A stretch of 11,131 bases of DNA from an uncultured Sphingomonadales bacterium (GTDB taxonomy: Bacteria; Pseudomonadota; Alphaproteobacteria; Sphingomonadales; Sphingomonadaceae), in contig CAJBSR010000149.1 of the NCBI GenBank assembly GCA_903958285.1, positions 1 through 11,131 on the forward strand, written 5' to 3'. Numbering within the stretch: the first letter of the stretch is position 1; every line of letters begins with the position of its first letter. Shown here piece by piece: positions 1-6,475 of the stretch. A model generated the notes under the pieces. The model did no database searches, was not told the DNA's origin, and saw nothing but the letters and a program-made list of their open reading frames with translations. The position numbers were made by a program, and so were the translations under genes.

Positions 1-89
1 AAAACGTTCAGCGTCCCCGTGCCTGTCCGGTCCTTTTGCTCAACCCCGTGGTCGAGAATGCGTTGCATGAGGTCAAGATAGGCGCGCAT
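1..89 (-). CDS. thyA: Thymidylate synthase, N-terminal fragment
   Basis: The minus strand from the ATG at 89-87 reads without a stop to the left edge and encodes [18 protein letters not shown] followed by [11 protein letters not shown]. This matches the start of ThyA (E. coli begins MKQYLELMQKVLDEG, then NDRTGTGT). The Arg of the DRTGTGT loop is known to bind the dUMP phosphate. The full enzyme, about 260 to 320 residues, makes dTMP from dUMP using methylene-tetrahydrofolate in the cytoplasm. Only 29 codons are present; the rest lies outside the window, so completeness cannot be judged. No clear Shine-Dalgarno sequence precedes the ATG. The gene is divergent from the JAB-domain gene to its right. 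Identification rests on a short but highly characteristic stretch. Confidence 0.85.
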   Translation of the reverse strand, partial: MRAYLDLMQRILDHGVEQKDRTGTGTLNV

Positions 90-187
90 TGGGGAATGCT
101 TATGGCGAGGCCGCGCGCAGGCGCAATTGAAAATCGTCAAACCTCTCCGATTTCGGGTAAAATGCCTCAGAATCGGACAGAGTTCTC

Positions 188-197
188 ATTGTATAAT
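188..197 (+). promoter_or_regulatory. Putative -10 region for the JAB-domain gene, within the thyA divergent region
   Basis: TATAAT at 192-197 matches the sigma70-type -10 consensus exactly in an otherwise GC-rich sequence. No good -35 hexamer is seen 16 to 18 bp upstream. A transcript starting near 204 would have a leader of roughly 20 nt before the ATG at 223. On the opposite strand the overlapping TACAAT (193-188) could serve thyA, so the two genes may share a bidirectional core. The rest of 90-222 shows no gene. The assignment is from sequence match alone. Confidence 0.4.
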
Positions 198-222
198 TAC
201 GACACTTAGCCAAATAGACCGC

Positions 223-615
223 ATGCGTGTCGCGTTAGATCTGCGGGTTCCCGAGGCTGGCCAAAGCCATGATGCGGTGTTCGCGCCCTTTCTCAGATCC
301 GTCGCTGAAGAGCGCCTTGTCATCGCCTATTTTGACGGATCCGGCGGCGTAATTGATCTTCACCTTTCTGAAGGCCAGCGGGCCTCCATATCCTTTCCGC
401 TCCGCCGGATTGTCCAATCCGCCCTCGCGGCGGATGCCGCCGCCGTCATGCTTGCGCATAATCACCCGAGTGGCGACACCCGCCCCAGCCGAGCCGACCG
501 GGAAATGACGCGAAAGCTGGCGGCGGCGCTGCGCCCGTTGGATATAAGGTTGCTCGACCACCTCATCTTTGCAGGTGACGATGTCGCGGGCTTCCGCGCG
601 CTCGGCCTGTTGTGA
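223..615 (+). CDS. Standalone JAB/RadC-like metallo-domain protein
   Basis: The protein has 130 residues. It carries the JAMM/MPN zinc signature HxH(x7)SxxD as HNHPSGDTRPSRAD, with H79, H81, S89 and D92; a Glu of AEER (29-30) is the likely catalytic acid. The C-terminal LLDHLI and FRALGLL resemble the end of RadC. Full RadC is about 220 residues and has an N-terminal helix-hairpin-helix region, which is absent here, so this is the bare JAB domain. RadC's biochemical role is unsettled; a DNA-repair function was proposed and later questioned, so none is assigned here. The ATG at 223 was preferred over an in-frame TTG at 127 because a perfect -10 box (192-197) lies inside the longer version and the extra residues look non-conserved. 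Its stop abuts the stop of the convergent neighbour. Confidence 0.8.
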   Translation: MRVALDLRVPEAGQSHDAVFAPFLRSVAEERLVIAYFDGSGGVIDLHLSEGQRASISFPLRRIVQSALAADAAAVMLAHNHPSGDTRPSRADREMTRKLAAALRPLDIRLLDHLIFAGDDVAGFRALGLL

Positions 616-1317
616 TCAGCGGGCGGGTTTTCGGAGCGCGCAGGGTTTGATCGCGTTTGGCTCCGGTCGTTTGCCGCCTGCATCATAGGCTGCCAGATAG
701 CCACCTGCGAACGCCGCTTGCTGGAACTCCACCAGCCGGTAGCCCACGGCTTCCATTTCACACTGCAGCAGCAAAGGCGGCGTGCCATGGTCTTGCGTGG
801 GCCGGTTGGCATCGACAATGATGACGCGCCCGCCCTTCCGCAGAGCCGGATGGAGGTGCCAGAGGAATTCGTAAGGTGCTGTAATTTCATGGTACATATG
901 GACCATCAGCACCCTGTCGAAACTCTTGGCGGGCAGCATCGGATTGCCCGGGAGCCCAAGCTTCACGCTGACATTGTCCAGCCGTTCGCGGTTCACGCGC
1001 TCGGCGAGTTTGTCGCGCACTTCGGGCAGAATATCCTGCGCCAGCACGCGGCCCTTTTCGCCCACACGCTGTGACAGGCGGATGGTGTAATAGCCCTCCC
1101 CGGCGCCAATATCTGCGACCGTCGTGCCGGGGTCGATGCCCGCCAGATCCATGATCTTGTCGGCTTCGTTCACCCGGTCGCGGGCTTCTTCGTTTGACCA
1201 GCGGGCAGAGATAATCGAGGCAACCGGGCGGTCTGCCGGCGGAAATGCGGGCGCCTCCTTTGCCGCGCCATCGCATCCTGCAAGGGCGAGAGCGGCAAGG
1301 AGGAACGCGCGGCGCAT
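616..1317 (-). CDS. Predicted lipoprotein with class I SAM-dependent methyltransferase fold
   Basis: The 233-residue product starts MRRAFLLAALALAGCDG, a short lipoprotein signal with lipobox L12-A13-G14-C15. Asp at +2 is the inner-membrane retention signal in E. coli. Residues 67-78 (VADIGAGEGYYT) form glycine-rich motif I of class I methyltransferases, and D95 ends the second strand where SAM ribose is usually bound. VLMVHMYHE (136-144) and GGRVIIVDANRP (162-173) fit later core strands. The substrate is unknown. The oddity is location: if exported, it would face a compartment not known to contain SAM. The start lies 2 bp after the prfB stop, so it is probably translated from the prfB transcript. 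No alternative ATG that removes the signal leaves an obviously better start. Family assignment is firm; activity and localisation are inferred. Confidence 0.8.
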   Translation of the reverse strand: MRRAFLLAALALAGCDGAAKEAPAFPPADRPVASIISARWSNEEARDRVNEADKIMDLAGIDPGTTVADIGAGEGYYTIRLSQRVGEKGRVLAQDILPEVRDKLAERVNRERLDNVSVKLGLPGNPMLPAKSFDRVLMVHMYHEITAPYEFLWHLHPALRKGGRVIIVDANRPTQDHGTPPLLLQCEMEAVGYRLVEFQQAAFAGGYLAAYDAGGKRPEPNAIKPCALRKPAR

Positions 1318-1319
1318 GA

Positions 1320-2447
1320 TCAGTCGATATCCTCCACGACAACCTTCTCGCCCGAAACGCGCTGCGACAAAGCGGCTGCCATGAAACGGTCAAGGTCCCC
1401 GTCCAGCACGTCGCCGGGCGCGGTTGAGGTCACGCCCGTGCGCAGATCTTTCACCAGCTGATAGGGCTGGAGAACATAGGACCGGATCTGGTGGCCCCAA
1501 CCGATATCGGTCTTGGAGGCGTTGACGGCGCTGGCTTCGGCTTCGCGCTTCTGCAGTTCCGCTTCATACATGCGCGCCTTGAGCTGCTTCATCGCTTCCG
1601 CGCGGTTCTTATGCTGAGACCGTTGGTTCTGGCAGGCAACGACAATGCCGGTCGGGATATGCGTGATGCGCACCGCCGAATCGGTCGTATTGACGTGCTG
1701 CCCACCCGCGCCCGAAGCACGATAGGTATCGATTCGAAGTTCGCTTTCGTTCACTTCAATATCAATGTCGTCATCAACGACCGGATAGACCCAGACGCTC
1801 GAAAAGCTGGTGTGGCGACGGGCGTTGGAATCATAGGGGCTGATGCGCACCAGCCGGTGGACGCCGCTTTCGGTCTTGGCATAGCCATAGGCATTCTCAC
1901 CTTTGATCATCAGCGTGGCGGATTTGATGCCCGCCTGTTCGCCGCCATGATAATCAACCAGCTCAACCTTCATTTTGTGCCGTTCGGCCCAGCGCGTGTA
2001 CATACGCTGGAGCATTTCGGCCCAATCCTGACTTTCGGTGCCGCCGGCACCTGCGTTGATTTCGATATAGGTGTCGTTGGCGTCGGCTTCGCCCGCCAGG
2101 AGTGCTGCGACCTTATCGGTTTCGGCACGCGCGGCGAGTTCACCCAAGCTGGTGACGGCTTCGTCGGCCAGTGCGGTGTCGCCTTCTTCCTCCGCCATCT
2201 CCAGCAGTTCGACTGTGTCGTCGCGTTCCCGCTCAATGGATTTGGTGGCGTTGATCGCCTCTTCCAGACGACGGCGTTCGCGCATGACTTCCTGCGCGGC
2301 CTTGGGGTCATTCCAAAGGGCCTGATCCTCAACCTTGGCATTCAGGACTTCAAGCCGCTTCACGGCACGATCCCAATCAAGAAAGCGGCGCAGCAAGGCG
2401 ACGGCCTGATTGATCTGATCGACGTGGGACTGCGCTTCAGCGCGCAT
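1320..2447 (-). CDS. prfB: Peptide chain release factor 2 (RF2)
   Basis: The 375-residue protein recognises UGA and UAA stop codons and triggers peptide release on the ribosome. The catalytic GGQ is at 248-250 in [19 protein letters not shown], whose Gln is normally methylated. The codon-recognition tripeptide region reads [15 protein letters not shown], so the SPF motif of E. coli is SPY (203-205). The N-terminal helical domain (about 1-115) and the C-terminal [14 protein letters not shown] segment are intact. The ATG at 2447 has GGAG at 2458-2455 with 7 nt spacing. The frame is uninterrupted: the place of the E. coli CTT-TGA-C frameshift reads CTT GAT (L23-D24, 2381-2376), so autoregulation by programmed frameshifting is absent. 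It lies 47 bp downstream of mrcA and its own stop is UGA. Confidence 0.97.
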   Translation of the reverse strand: MRAEAQSHVDQINQAVALLRRFLDWDRAVKRLEVLNAKVEDQALWNDPKAAQEVMRERRRLEEAINATKSIERERDDTVELLEMAEEEGDTALADEAVTSLGELAARAETDKVAALLAGEADANDTYIEINAGAGGTESQDWAEMLQRMYTRWAERHKMKVELVDYHGGEQAGIKSATLMIKGENAYGYAKTESGVHRLVRISPYDSNARRHTSFSSVWVYPVVDDDIDIEVNESELRIDTYRASGAGGQHVNTTDSAVRITHIPTGIVVACQNQRSQHKNRAEAMKQLKARMYEAELQKREAEASAVNASKTDIGWGHQIRSYVLQPYQLVKDLRTGVTSTAPGDVLDGDLDRFMAAALSQRVSGEKVVVEDID

Positions 2448-2494
2448 TTCAATTCTCCAATTTTAACGGTGCAAGGATTGCGGAAAAAGCGGGG

Positions 2495-5041
2495 CTAGTA
2501 AATCCCGCCTTCGCGCTGCAGAAAATCACTGTCGCCGCGCTGTGCGCCGCGCGCTCCGGAATCGGTGGTCGCTTTTTCGACCTTCTTTTCCGTTTTTTCA
2601 ATTTCGTCACGGCGGATAGTGCGGCGCGGTTCGCTTTCGGGCTTGAACGCTTCCCAGATCACCGCAGACTTGGGGTCGCTGGAGGGCCAGGCGCCATAGA
2701 CGCGTTTGCCGGACGCGCGGTCAATGCGGATCATGCGGATGCCCGGCGGTGCGCGGAAGGGCATGACCGGCATGTCGGCCATCGCCTTGGTTGCAAAGGC
2801 CTTGAAGATTGGCACAGCCAACGTGCCGCCCTGCGCATAGCCGCCCATCGAGCGGGGCTGGTCAAAGCCCATATAAACGCCTGCAATCACGTCCGCCGAA
2901 CCACCGACGAACCAGACGTTGGTCGGCCCGCTGGTCGTGCCGGTTTTGCCAAACAGAGGCCGGCCCATGTCGCGCAGGCCAACCGCAGTGCCGCGTTGGA
3001 CGACGCCTTCCAGCATGTGGACGACCTGATAGGCGGTCAACGGATCCATGACCAATTTGGTGCGCGCAGGCGGACGCGGCATGGCCTTGCCGTCCCAATC
3101 GGGGGCATTGCAGCCTTCACAACGCCGTGTGTCTGCACGGTAACGAACTTTGCCGTCCCTGTCCTGCACGAGGTCAATCAGCGTCGGTTTGCGTTCCCGC
3201 CCGTTGGAGGCGAGGATGGAATAGGCGTTCACCATGCGCAGCACTGTGGTTTCGCCTGCGCCCAGCGCAATCGACAGGAGCGGCGGATAGACCTGCCCCG
3301 GCGCGCTGATGCCGACGGCGGACGTCAATTTGACCACCCGTTCCATGCCGGTTTGGGAAGCCGCACGAACGGTCATGAGGTTGCGTGACTGTTCAAGGCC
3401 CCAGCGCATGGTGTGCGGGCCAGAGCCGCCGCCTGAGAAGTTGCGGAAGCATTTGCGGCCCAACTTGGCGGACTGATAAACGCAGAACGGCCCGTCGATA
3501 ATGATCTCAGCAGGCGTCATCCCGCCATCAAGGGCAGCGGCATAAACGAACGGTTTGATTGAGGAGCCCGGCTGGCGCAGCGCCTGCGTCGCGCGGTTAT
3601 AGGAGGCCAGCCGAACGTCGAAGCCGCCCTGCATCGCGAGCACACGGCCAGTGTGCGGGTCTTGCACCACCATGCCGCCGGAGACTTCGGGGATGTTGCG
3701 CAAGACATAGGCGTTGCCCTCTTGCTTCACGGCGATGATGTCGCCGGCTTTCATGGCATCAAAGGCCGGTGTTGCTGTGCCTCGCTTGGGCGTCATGGCG
3801 CCCATGGCCGGCAGGACGCCGGTCGTCCCGTCGGCAAAGCCGATTTGTACAGCCGCATTTGCCTTGCCGAGCACGATGGCAATCCGCCATTCGGGATAGC
3901 CTGCGCCCAGATTCTGCGCGGCGAGACGCCCGGCCCAGCCGGGGCCGGGGTCAATCGTGGCAATCGGCCCTCGCCATCCCTTGCCGCTGTCATAGCGGAC
4001 AAGGCCGTCACGCAGGGCCTGTTCGGCATAAAGCTGAAAATCGGGCTTGAGTGACGTGCGGACCCAAAGGCCACCATCATAGACCGAATAGGGTCCTGAC
4101 TTGGATGTTTCGCCAAATTGGCCGATCAGTTCCCGGCGGACTTCTTCCAGAAAATAGCCGCCCATGTTCAGCGTGTTGGCCGTTACGCCGCGGGGCAGAA
4201 GGCCCAGCGGGGCGGCACGGGCCGTCTGATATTGGGCCTGATCGATATACTCATTGTCCAACATCTCGCGCAGGACATAGTCGCGCCGCTCCAGCGCTTT
4301 GGCTTCGTTCTTGGCGCGGCCGTAGGTTTCCGGCGCCTTGGGCAATATGGCCAGAAACGCCATTTCGTTGAGCGAAAGGTCGCTGACGTCCTTATTGAAA
4401 TAAGCGCGGGATGCCGCCTGCACGCCAAAGCTGTTCCGGCCGAGCGGGATTTGGTTGAGGTACAACTCTAGGATCTGCTGCTTGGTCAGCACCGCTTCGA
4501 TGCGCCGGGCCAGGATCGCTTCCTTGACCTTGCGGGTGACCGAATACTCATTGCCGAGCAGCAGGTTCTTGGCGACCTGCTGGGTGATCGTGGAGCCGCC
4601 ACGCGCGCGTTCGCCCGATCCAATCTTGCTCACATAGTCGACGACGGCGCCAGCCAGTCCCGGAATGTCGATCCCGCCATGTTCAAAGAAGGTTTTGTCT
4701 TCGGCGGCCAAGAAGGCGCGGACCAGCAGCGGCGGATATTCGTCATAGCGCAGCTCAACGCGCCGTTCGCGGGCATAGCTGTGGACGGGCTCGCCATCGA
4801 TGCTGCGCACATAAGTGGGCAAAGGTGGCTGATAGGTCAGCAGCTTGTCGGCAGATGGAAGATTGCGCGCAAAAATCAGCCAGAACAGACCGAAAAGGAT
4901 CAGCAGACCAGCCAGAACGCGCACCGCCAGTCGGAAGCGGGGCCGGGCATAGTTGGTCCGGAACCAGGCAAGCGCACCACTTGCGTCGCGCCGCAGGCGC
5001 AACGTCAGACGGGGTTGTTCGGCGGGCAGTTCATCGGCCAT
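2495..5041 (-). CDS. mrcA: Penicillin-binding protein 1A, bifunctional transglycosylase/transpeptidase
   Basis: This 848-residue class A PBP polymerises lipid II glycan strands and crosslinks peptides at the outer face of the inner membrane. It has a short cytoplasmic Arg-rich N-terminus and one membrane anchor (about 39-58). The GT51 domain has LAAEDKTFFEHGG with catalytic E114, and GGSTITQQVAKN at 148-159. An OB-like insert lies about 320-450. The transpeptidase domain has SSIK (nucleophile S493, K496), SRN (552-554) and KTGT (699-702). The C-terminus (about 800-848) is charged and probably disordered. Cysteines C520/C531 and a CEGC pair (C641/C644) sit in the periplasmic part. The start has no strong Shine-Dalgarno. 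It lies 57 bp after amiC and 47 bp before prfB, consistent with one operon. The length is usual for alphaproteobacterial PBP1A. Confidence 0.96.
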   Translation of the reverse strand: MADELPAEQPRLTLRLRRDASGALAWFRTNYARPRFRLAVRVLAGLLILFGLFWLIFARNLPSADKLLTYQPPLPTYVRSIDGEPVHSYARERRVELRYDEYPPLLVRAFLAAEDKTFFEHGGIDIPGLAGAVVDYVSKIGSGERARGGSTITQQVAKNLLLGNEYSVTRKVKEAILARRIEAVLTKQQILELYLNQIPLGRNSFGVQAASRAYFNKDVSDLSLNEMAFLAILPKAPETYGRAKNEAKALERRDYVLREMLDNEYIDQAQYQTARAAPLGLLPRGVTANTLNMGGYFLEEVRRELIGQFGETSKSGPYSVYDGGLWVRTSLKPDFQLYAEQALRDGLVRYDSGKGWRGPIATIDPGPGWAGRLAAQNLGAGYPEWRIAIVLGKANAAVQIGFADGTTGVLPAMGAMTPKRGTATPAFDAMKAGDIIAVKQEGNAYVLRNIPEVSGGMVVQDPHTGRVLAMQGGFDVRLASYNRATQALRQPGSSIKPFVYAAALDGGMTPAEIIIDGPFCVYQSAKLGRKCFRNFSGGGSGPHTMRWGLEQSRNLMTVRAASQTGMERVVKLTSAVGISAPGQVYPPLLSIALGAGETTVLRMVNAYSILASNGRERKPTLIDLVQDRDGKVRYRADTRRCEGCNAPDWDGKAMPRPPARTKLVMDPLTAYQVVHMLEGVVQRGTAVGLRDMGRPLFGKTGTTSGPTNVWFVGGSADVIAGVYMGFDQPRSMGGYAQGGTLAVPIFKAFATKAMADMPVMPFRAPPGIRMIRIDRASGKRVYGAWPSSDPKSAVIWEAFKPESEPRRTIRRDEIEKTEKKVEKATTDSGARGAQRGDSDFLQREGGIY

Positions 5042-5098
5042 GGCGGGCGCATCTAGCCTGAAACAGGGGGGCAGGAAACCGCTTTTCCATGCAGCGCC

Positions 5099-6013
5099 TC
5101 ACCGTGTGGCCATTTGTTTGGCAAAGTGGATTTCAACCGCACGGCGCAGCCCTATCGCGATATTCTTCTGCCCCTCGACAGAGCGGATGCGGGCGGCATC
5201 TTCCCGATTCGAAAGATAGCCGAGTTCCAGCAGGATGGCGGGCATGTCGGGCGACTTCAGCACGGCGAGCCCGGCCATGCGCAACCCGCCCGAGCGGAAC
5301 GGGACGAGAGGCGCGCTTTCCCGGCGCACCAGCTTTGCAAATTCCAGCGACGCCGCCATCGTTTCACGTTGGGCAAGGTCGACCAGAATAGACGTCACGT
5401 CATTGCTCTCGCCCGATAGGTTGACGCCATTCAGAATATCTGCCCGGTTCTCGCGCTGGGCAAGGGCGTGCGCCTCGCGGTCGGAGGCGACTTCCGACAG
5501 GGTGTAGATGGTTGAGCCAGTGGCCTGTTCACCCGCAGAGTCCGCATGGACGGAAATGAACAGCTTTGCGCCCAGATTGCGGGCAATGGCGGTTCGCTCT
5601 CTCAGGACGAGAAACGTGTCGTCCTCCCGCGTTAGGGCTACACGCACTCGGCCCGAGGCGAGCAGTTCATCCCGGATGCGCTTTGCGACGGACAGGACGA
5701 CATTCTTTTCCTTAGTGCCGCCATGAGGGGAAATGGTGCCCGGATCATGGCCGCCATGTCCGGCGTCAATGACGACCAGCGGGCGACCCTTTGGCCCCAA
5801 AATGCGGGGCTGCGGCGTGCCGCGAACAACGGGATCGAGCGGGATGGTGACGCTATACCGGCTCCGCCTTGGCTTGGCCTGTGCCGCTATTGGCCGTTCG
5901 CGGATCTCCGCCACACGCACAAAGGCAGGGTCCGCCGCTGCCAGCCGATGGGCTGGATAAGGGGTGCCCGCTGCTGAACCCAGTGCTGCAAGGGCAAGGA
6001 AAACCGGCGCCAT
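5099..6013 (-). CDS. amiC: N-acetylmuramoyl-L-alanine amidase (Amidase_3), AMIN-less AmiC type
   Basis: The 304-residue protein is an Amidase_3 zinc enzyme that cuts the bond between MurNAc and L-Ala, typically for septal cell-wall splitting. VVIDAGHGGHDPG gives H86, KEKN gives E102, ISVHAD gives H156, and ILLELGYLSN gives catalytic E263. The segment about 173-222 (from SEVASDREAH) matches the regulatory helix inserted in AmiA/AmiC enzymes and normally relieved by EnvC/NlpD-type activators. Only about 75 residues precede the catalytic domain, too few for the AMIN domain usual in AmiC (E. coli AmiC has 417 residues). The N-terminus MAPVFLALAALGSAAG is hydrophobic but has no Arg or Lys, which is unusual for a signal peptide. 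An in-frame TGA three codons upstream fixes this ATG. A GAGGAG lies very close (2 nt). It heads the amiC-mrcA-prfB series. Confidence 0.93.
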   Translation of the reverse strand: MAPVFLALAALGSAAGTPYPAHRLAAADPAFVRVAEIRERPIAAQAKPRRSRYSVTIPLDPVVRGTPQPRILGPKGRPLVVIDAGHGGHDPGTISPHGGTKEKNVVLSVAKRIRDELLASGRVRVALTREDDTFLVLRERTAIARNLGAKLFISVHADSAGEQATGSTIYTLSEVASDREAHALAQRENRADILNGVNLSGESNDVTSILVDLAQRETMAASLEFAKLVRRESAPLVPFRSGGLRMAGLAVLKSPDMPAILLELGYLSNREDAARIRSVEGQKNIAIGLRRAVEIHFAKQMATR

Positions 6014-6137
6014 GGCTCCTCATGCCCCGAAATCCGGCTTCTGGTCTAGCCCTGATGGTCGTCTGCGCGCAGATCGGCTCCTGCCAGATGATATCAACGT
6101 TCTTTAACAATATGTTAGCCATGCCCAGTCCAGAGAC

Positions 6138-6188
6138 GGGCGGCGCGCCCTGCAAAGATGTTGCCGCTTTGGCAATGCAGTGCTAGCA
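6138..6188. repeat. Cluster of inverted repeats in the amiC/rne intergenic region
   Basis: Three structures follow one another. GGGCG-GCG-CGCCC occupies 6138-6150 and includes the 8-bp palindrome GGCGCGCC. CTGCA (6150-6154) pairs with TGCAG (6176-6180), enclosing a perfect stem TTGCC-GCTTT-GGCAA (6161-6175). An 8-bp palindrome TGCTAGCA lies at 6181-6188. They could form RNA hairpins on either strand or serve as protein binding sites. No U-tract follows on the plus strand, so this is not a classical terminator. Confidence 0.5.
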
Positions 6189-6392
6189 GCAACAGGTCGC
6201 CGAGACTCTTTTCGGCATTCACAGGCCGGCCCTTGTTGGGGATCCGGTCGTTCCAGGTTGACGTTGCATGATGCATGTTTCTCCCGTTCCGCGCCATTCC
6301 GCCCTTCTCGGCGACGCGCGCACGGGAGCCTTTGATTCGGCGATGACTGCCGGTCCTGCATCTGCGGCAGAGGCACTTACACCAGAACCATA

Positions 6393-6416
6393 CGGCTTGG
6401 AGCGTTTGCTCCGCCG
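6393..6416 (+). promoter_or_regulatory. Strong hairpin in the putative rne leader
   Basis: CGGC (6393-6396) pairs with GCCG (6413-6416), and GGAGC (6399-6403) pairs with GCTCC (6408-6412). A GTTT loop closes the stem and TT bulges on the 5' side, giving nine base pairs, eight of them G-C. It lies about 60 nt before the rne start and is followed by GGAATTTTG, which is only a weak U-run. It could be a leader element sensed by RNase E itself, as in enterobacterial rne autoregulation, or a poor attenuator. Function is not shown by sequence. Confidence 0.45.
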
Positions 6417-6463
6417 GAATTTTGTCGCGCCAGTTGCCCTCATCGGTGGCTCAGGTCGCGCAC

Positions 6464-6467
6464 GGAG
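6464..6467 (+). promoter_or_regulatory. Ribosome binding site that sets the rne start
   Basis: GGAG stands 8 nt before the ATG at 6476, a standard spacing. It supports that ATG over the in-frame TTG at 6422, which would add 18 residues not expected for RNase E; family members begin near M-T-x-R-M-L-I-D-A. Confidence 0.7.
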
Positions 6468-6475
6468 ATACGATA

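Larger units (their letters stand above)
6014..6475. promoter_or_regulatory. Divergent amiC/rne intergenic region (462 bp)
   Basis: No protein-coding or tRNA gene was supported here. The region must contain the promoters of the amiC operon (leftwards) and rne (rightwards). It holds an AT-rich patch with a perfect interrupted palindrome TAACA-ATA-TGTTA at 6105-6117, a cluster of inverted repeats at 6138-6188, a TTGACG at 6258-6263 beside a TGCATGA/TGCATG direct repeat at 6265-6277, and a strong hairpin at 6393-6416. No -35/-10 pair of good quality could be named on either strand, so promoter positions are left open. RNase E mRNAs in enterobacteria have long, structured autoregulatory leaders; a similar role is possible here but is inference. 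Confidence 0.6.

Noticed and set aside
127..222. TTG-started N-terminal extension of the JAB-domain gene
   Set aside because: A perfect TATAAT lies within it at 192-197, no Shine-Dalgarno supports the TTG, and the extra residues resemble no RadC segment.
1491..2498. Long plus-strand frame opposite prfB (335 codons)
   Set aside because: It is an antisense shadow of a high-GC gene; it has no recognisable domain and prfB is unambiguous.
5057..5088. Small inverted repeats between amiC and mrcA (CCTG-AAA-CAGG and GGAAA-CCGCT-TTTCC)
   Set aside because: The stems are only 4 to 5 bp and lack a U-tract, and the genes appear to be co-transcribed; they are probably incidental.
6422..6475. TTG-started extension of rne
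   Set aside because: The ATG at 6476 has a well-spaced GGAG and matches the expected RNase E N-terminus.
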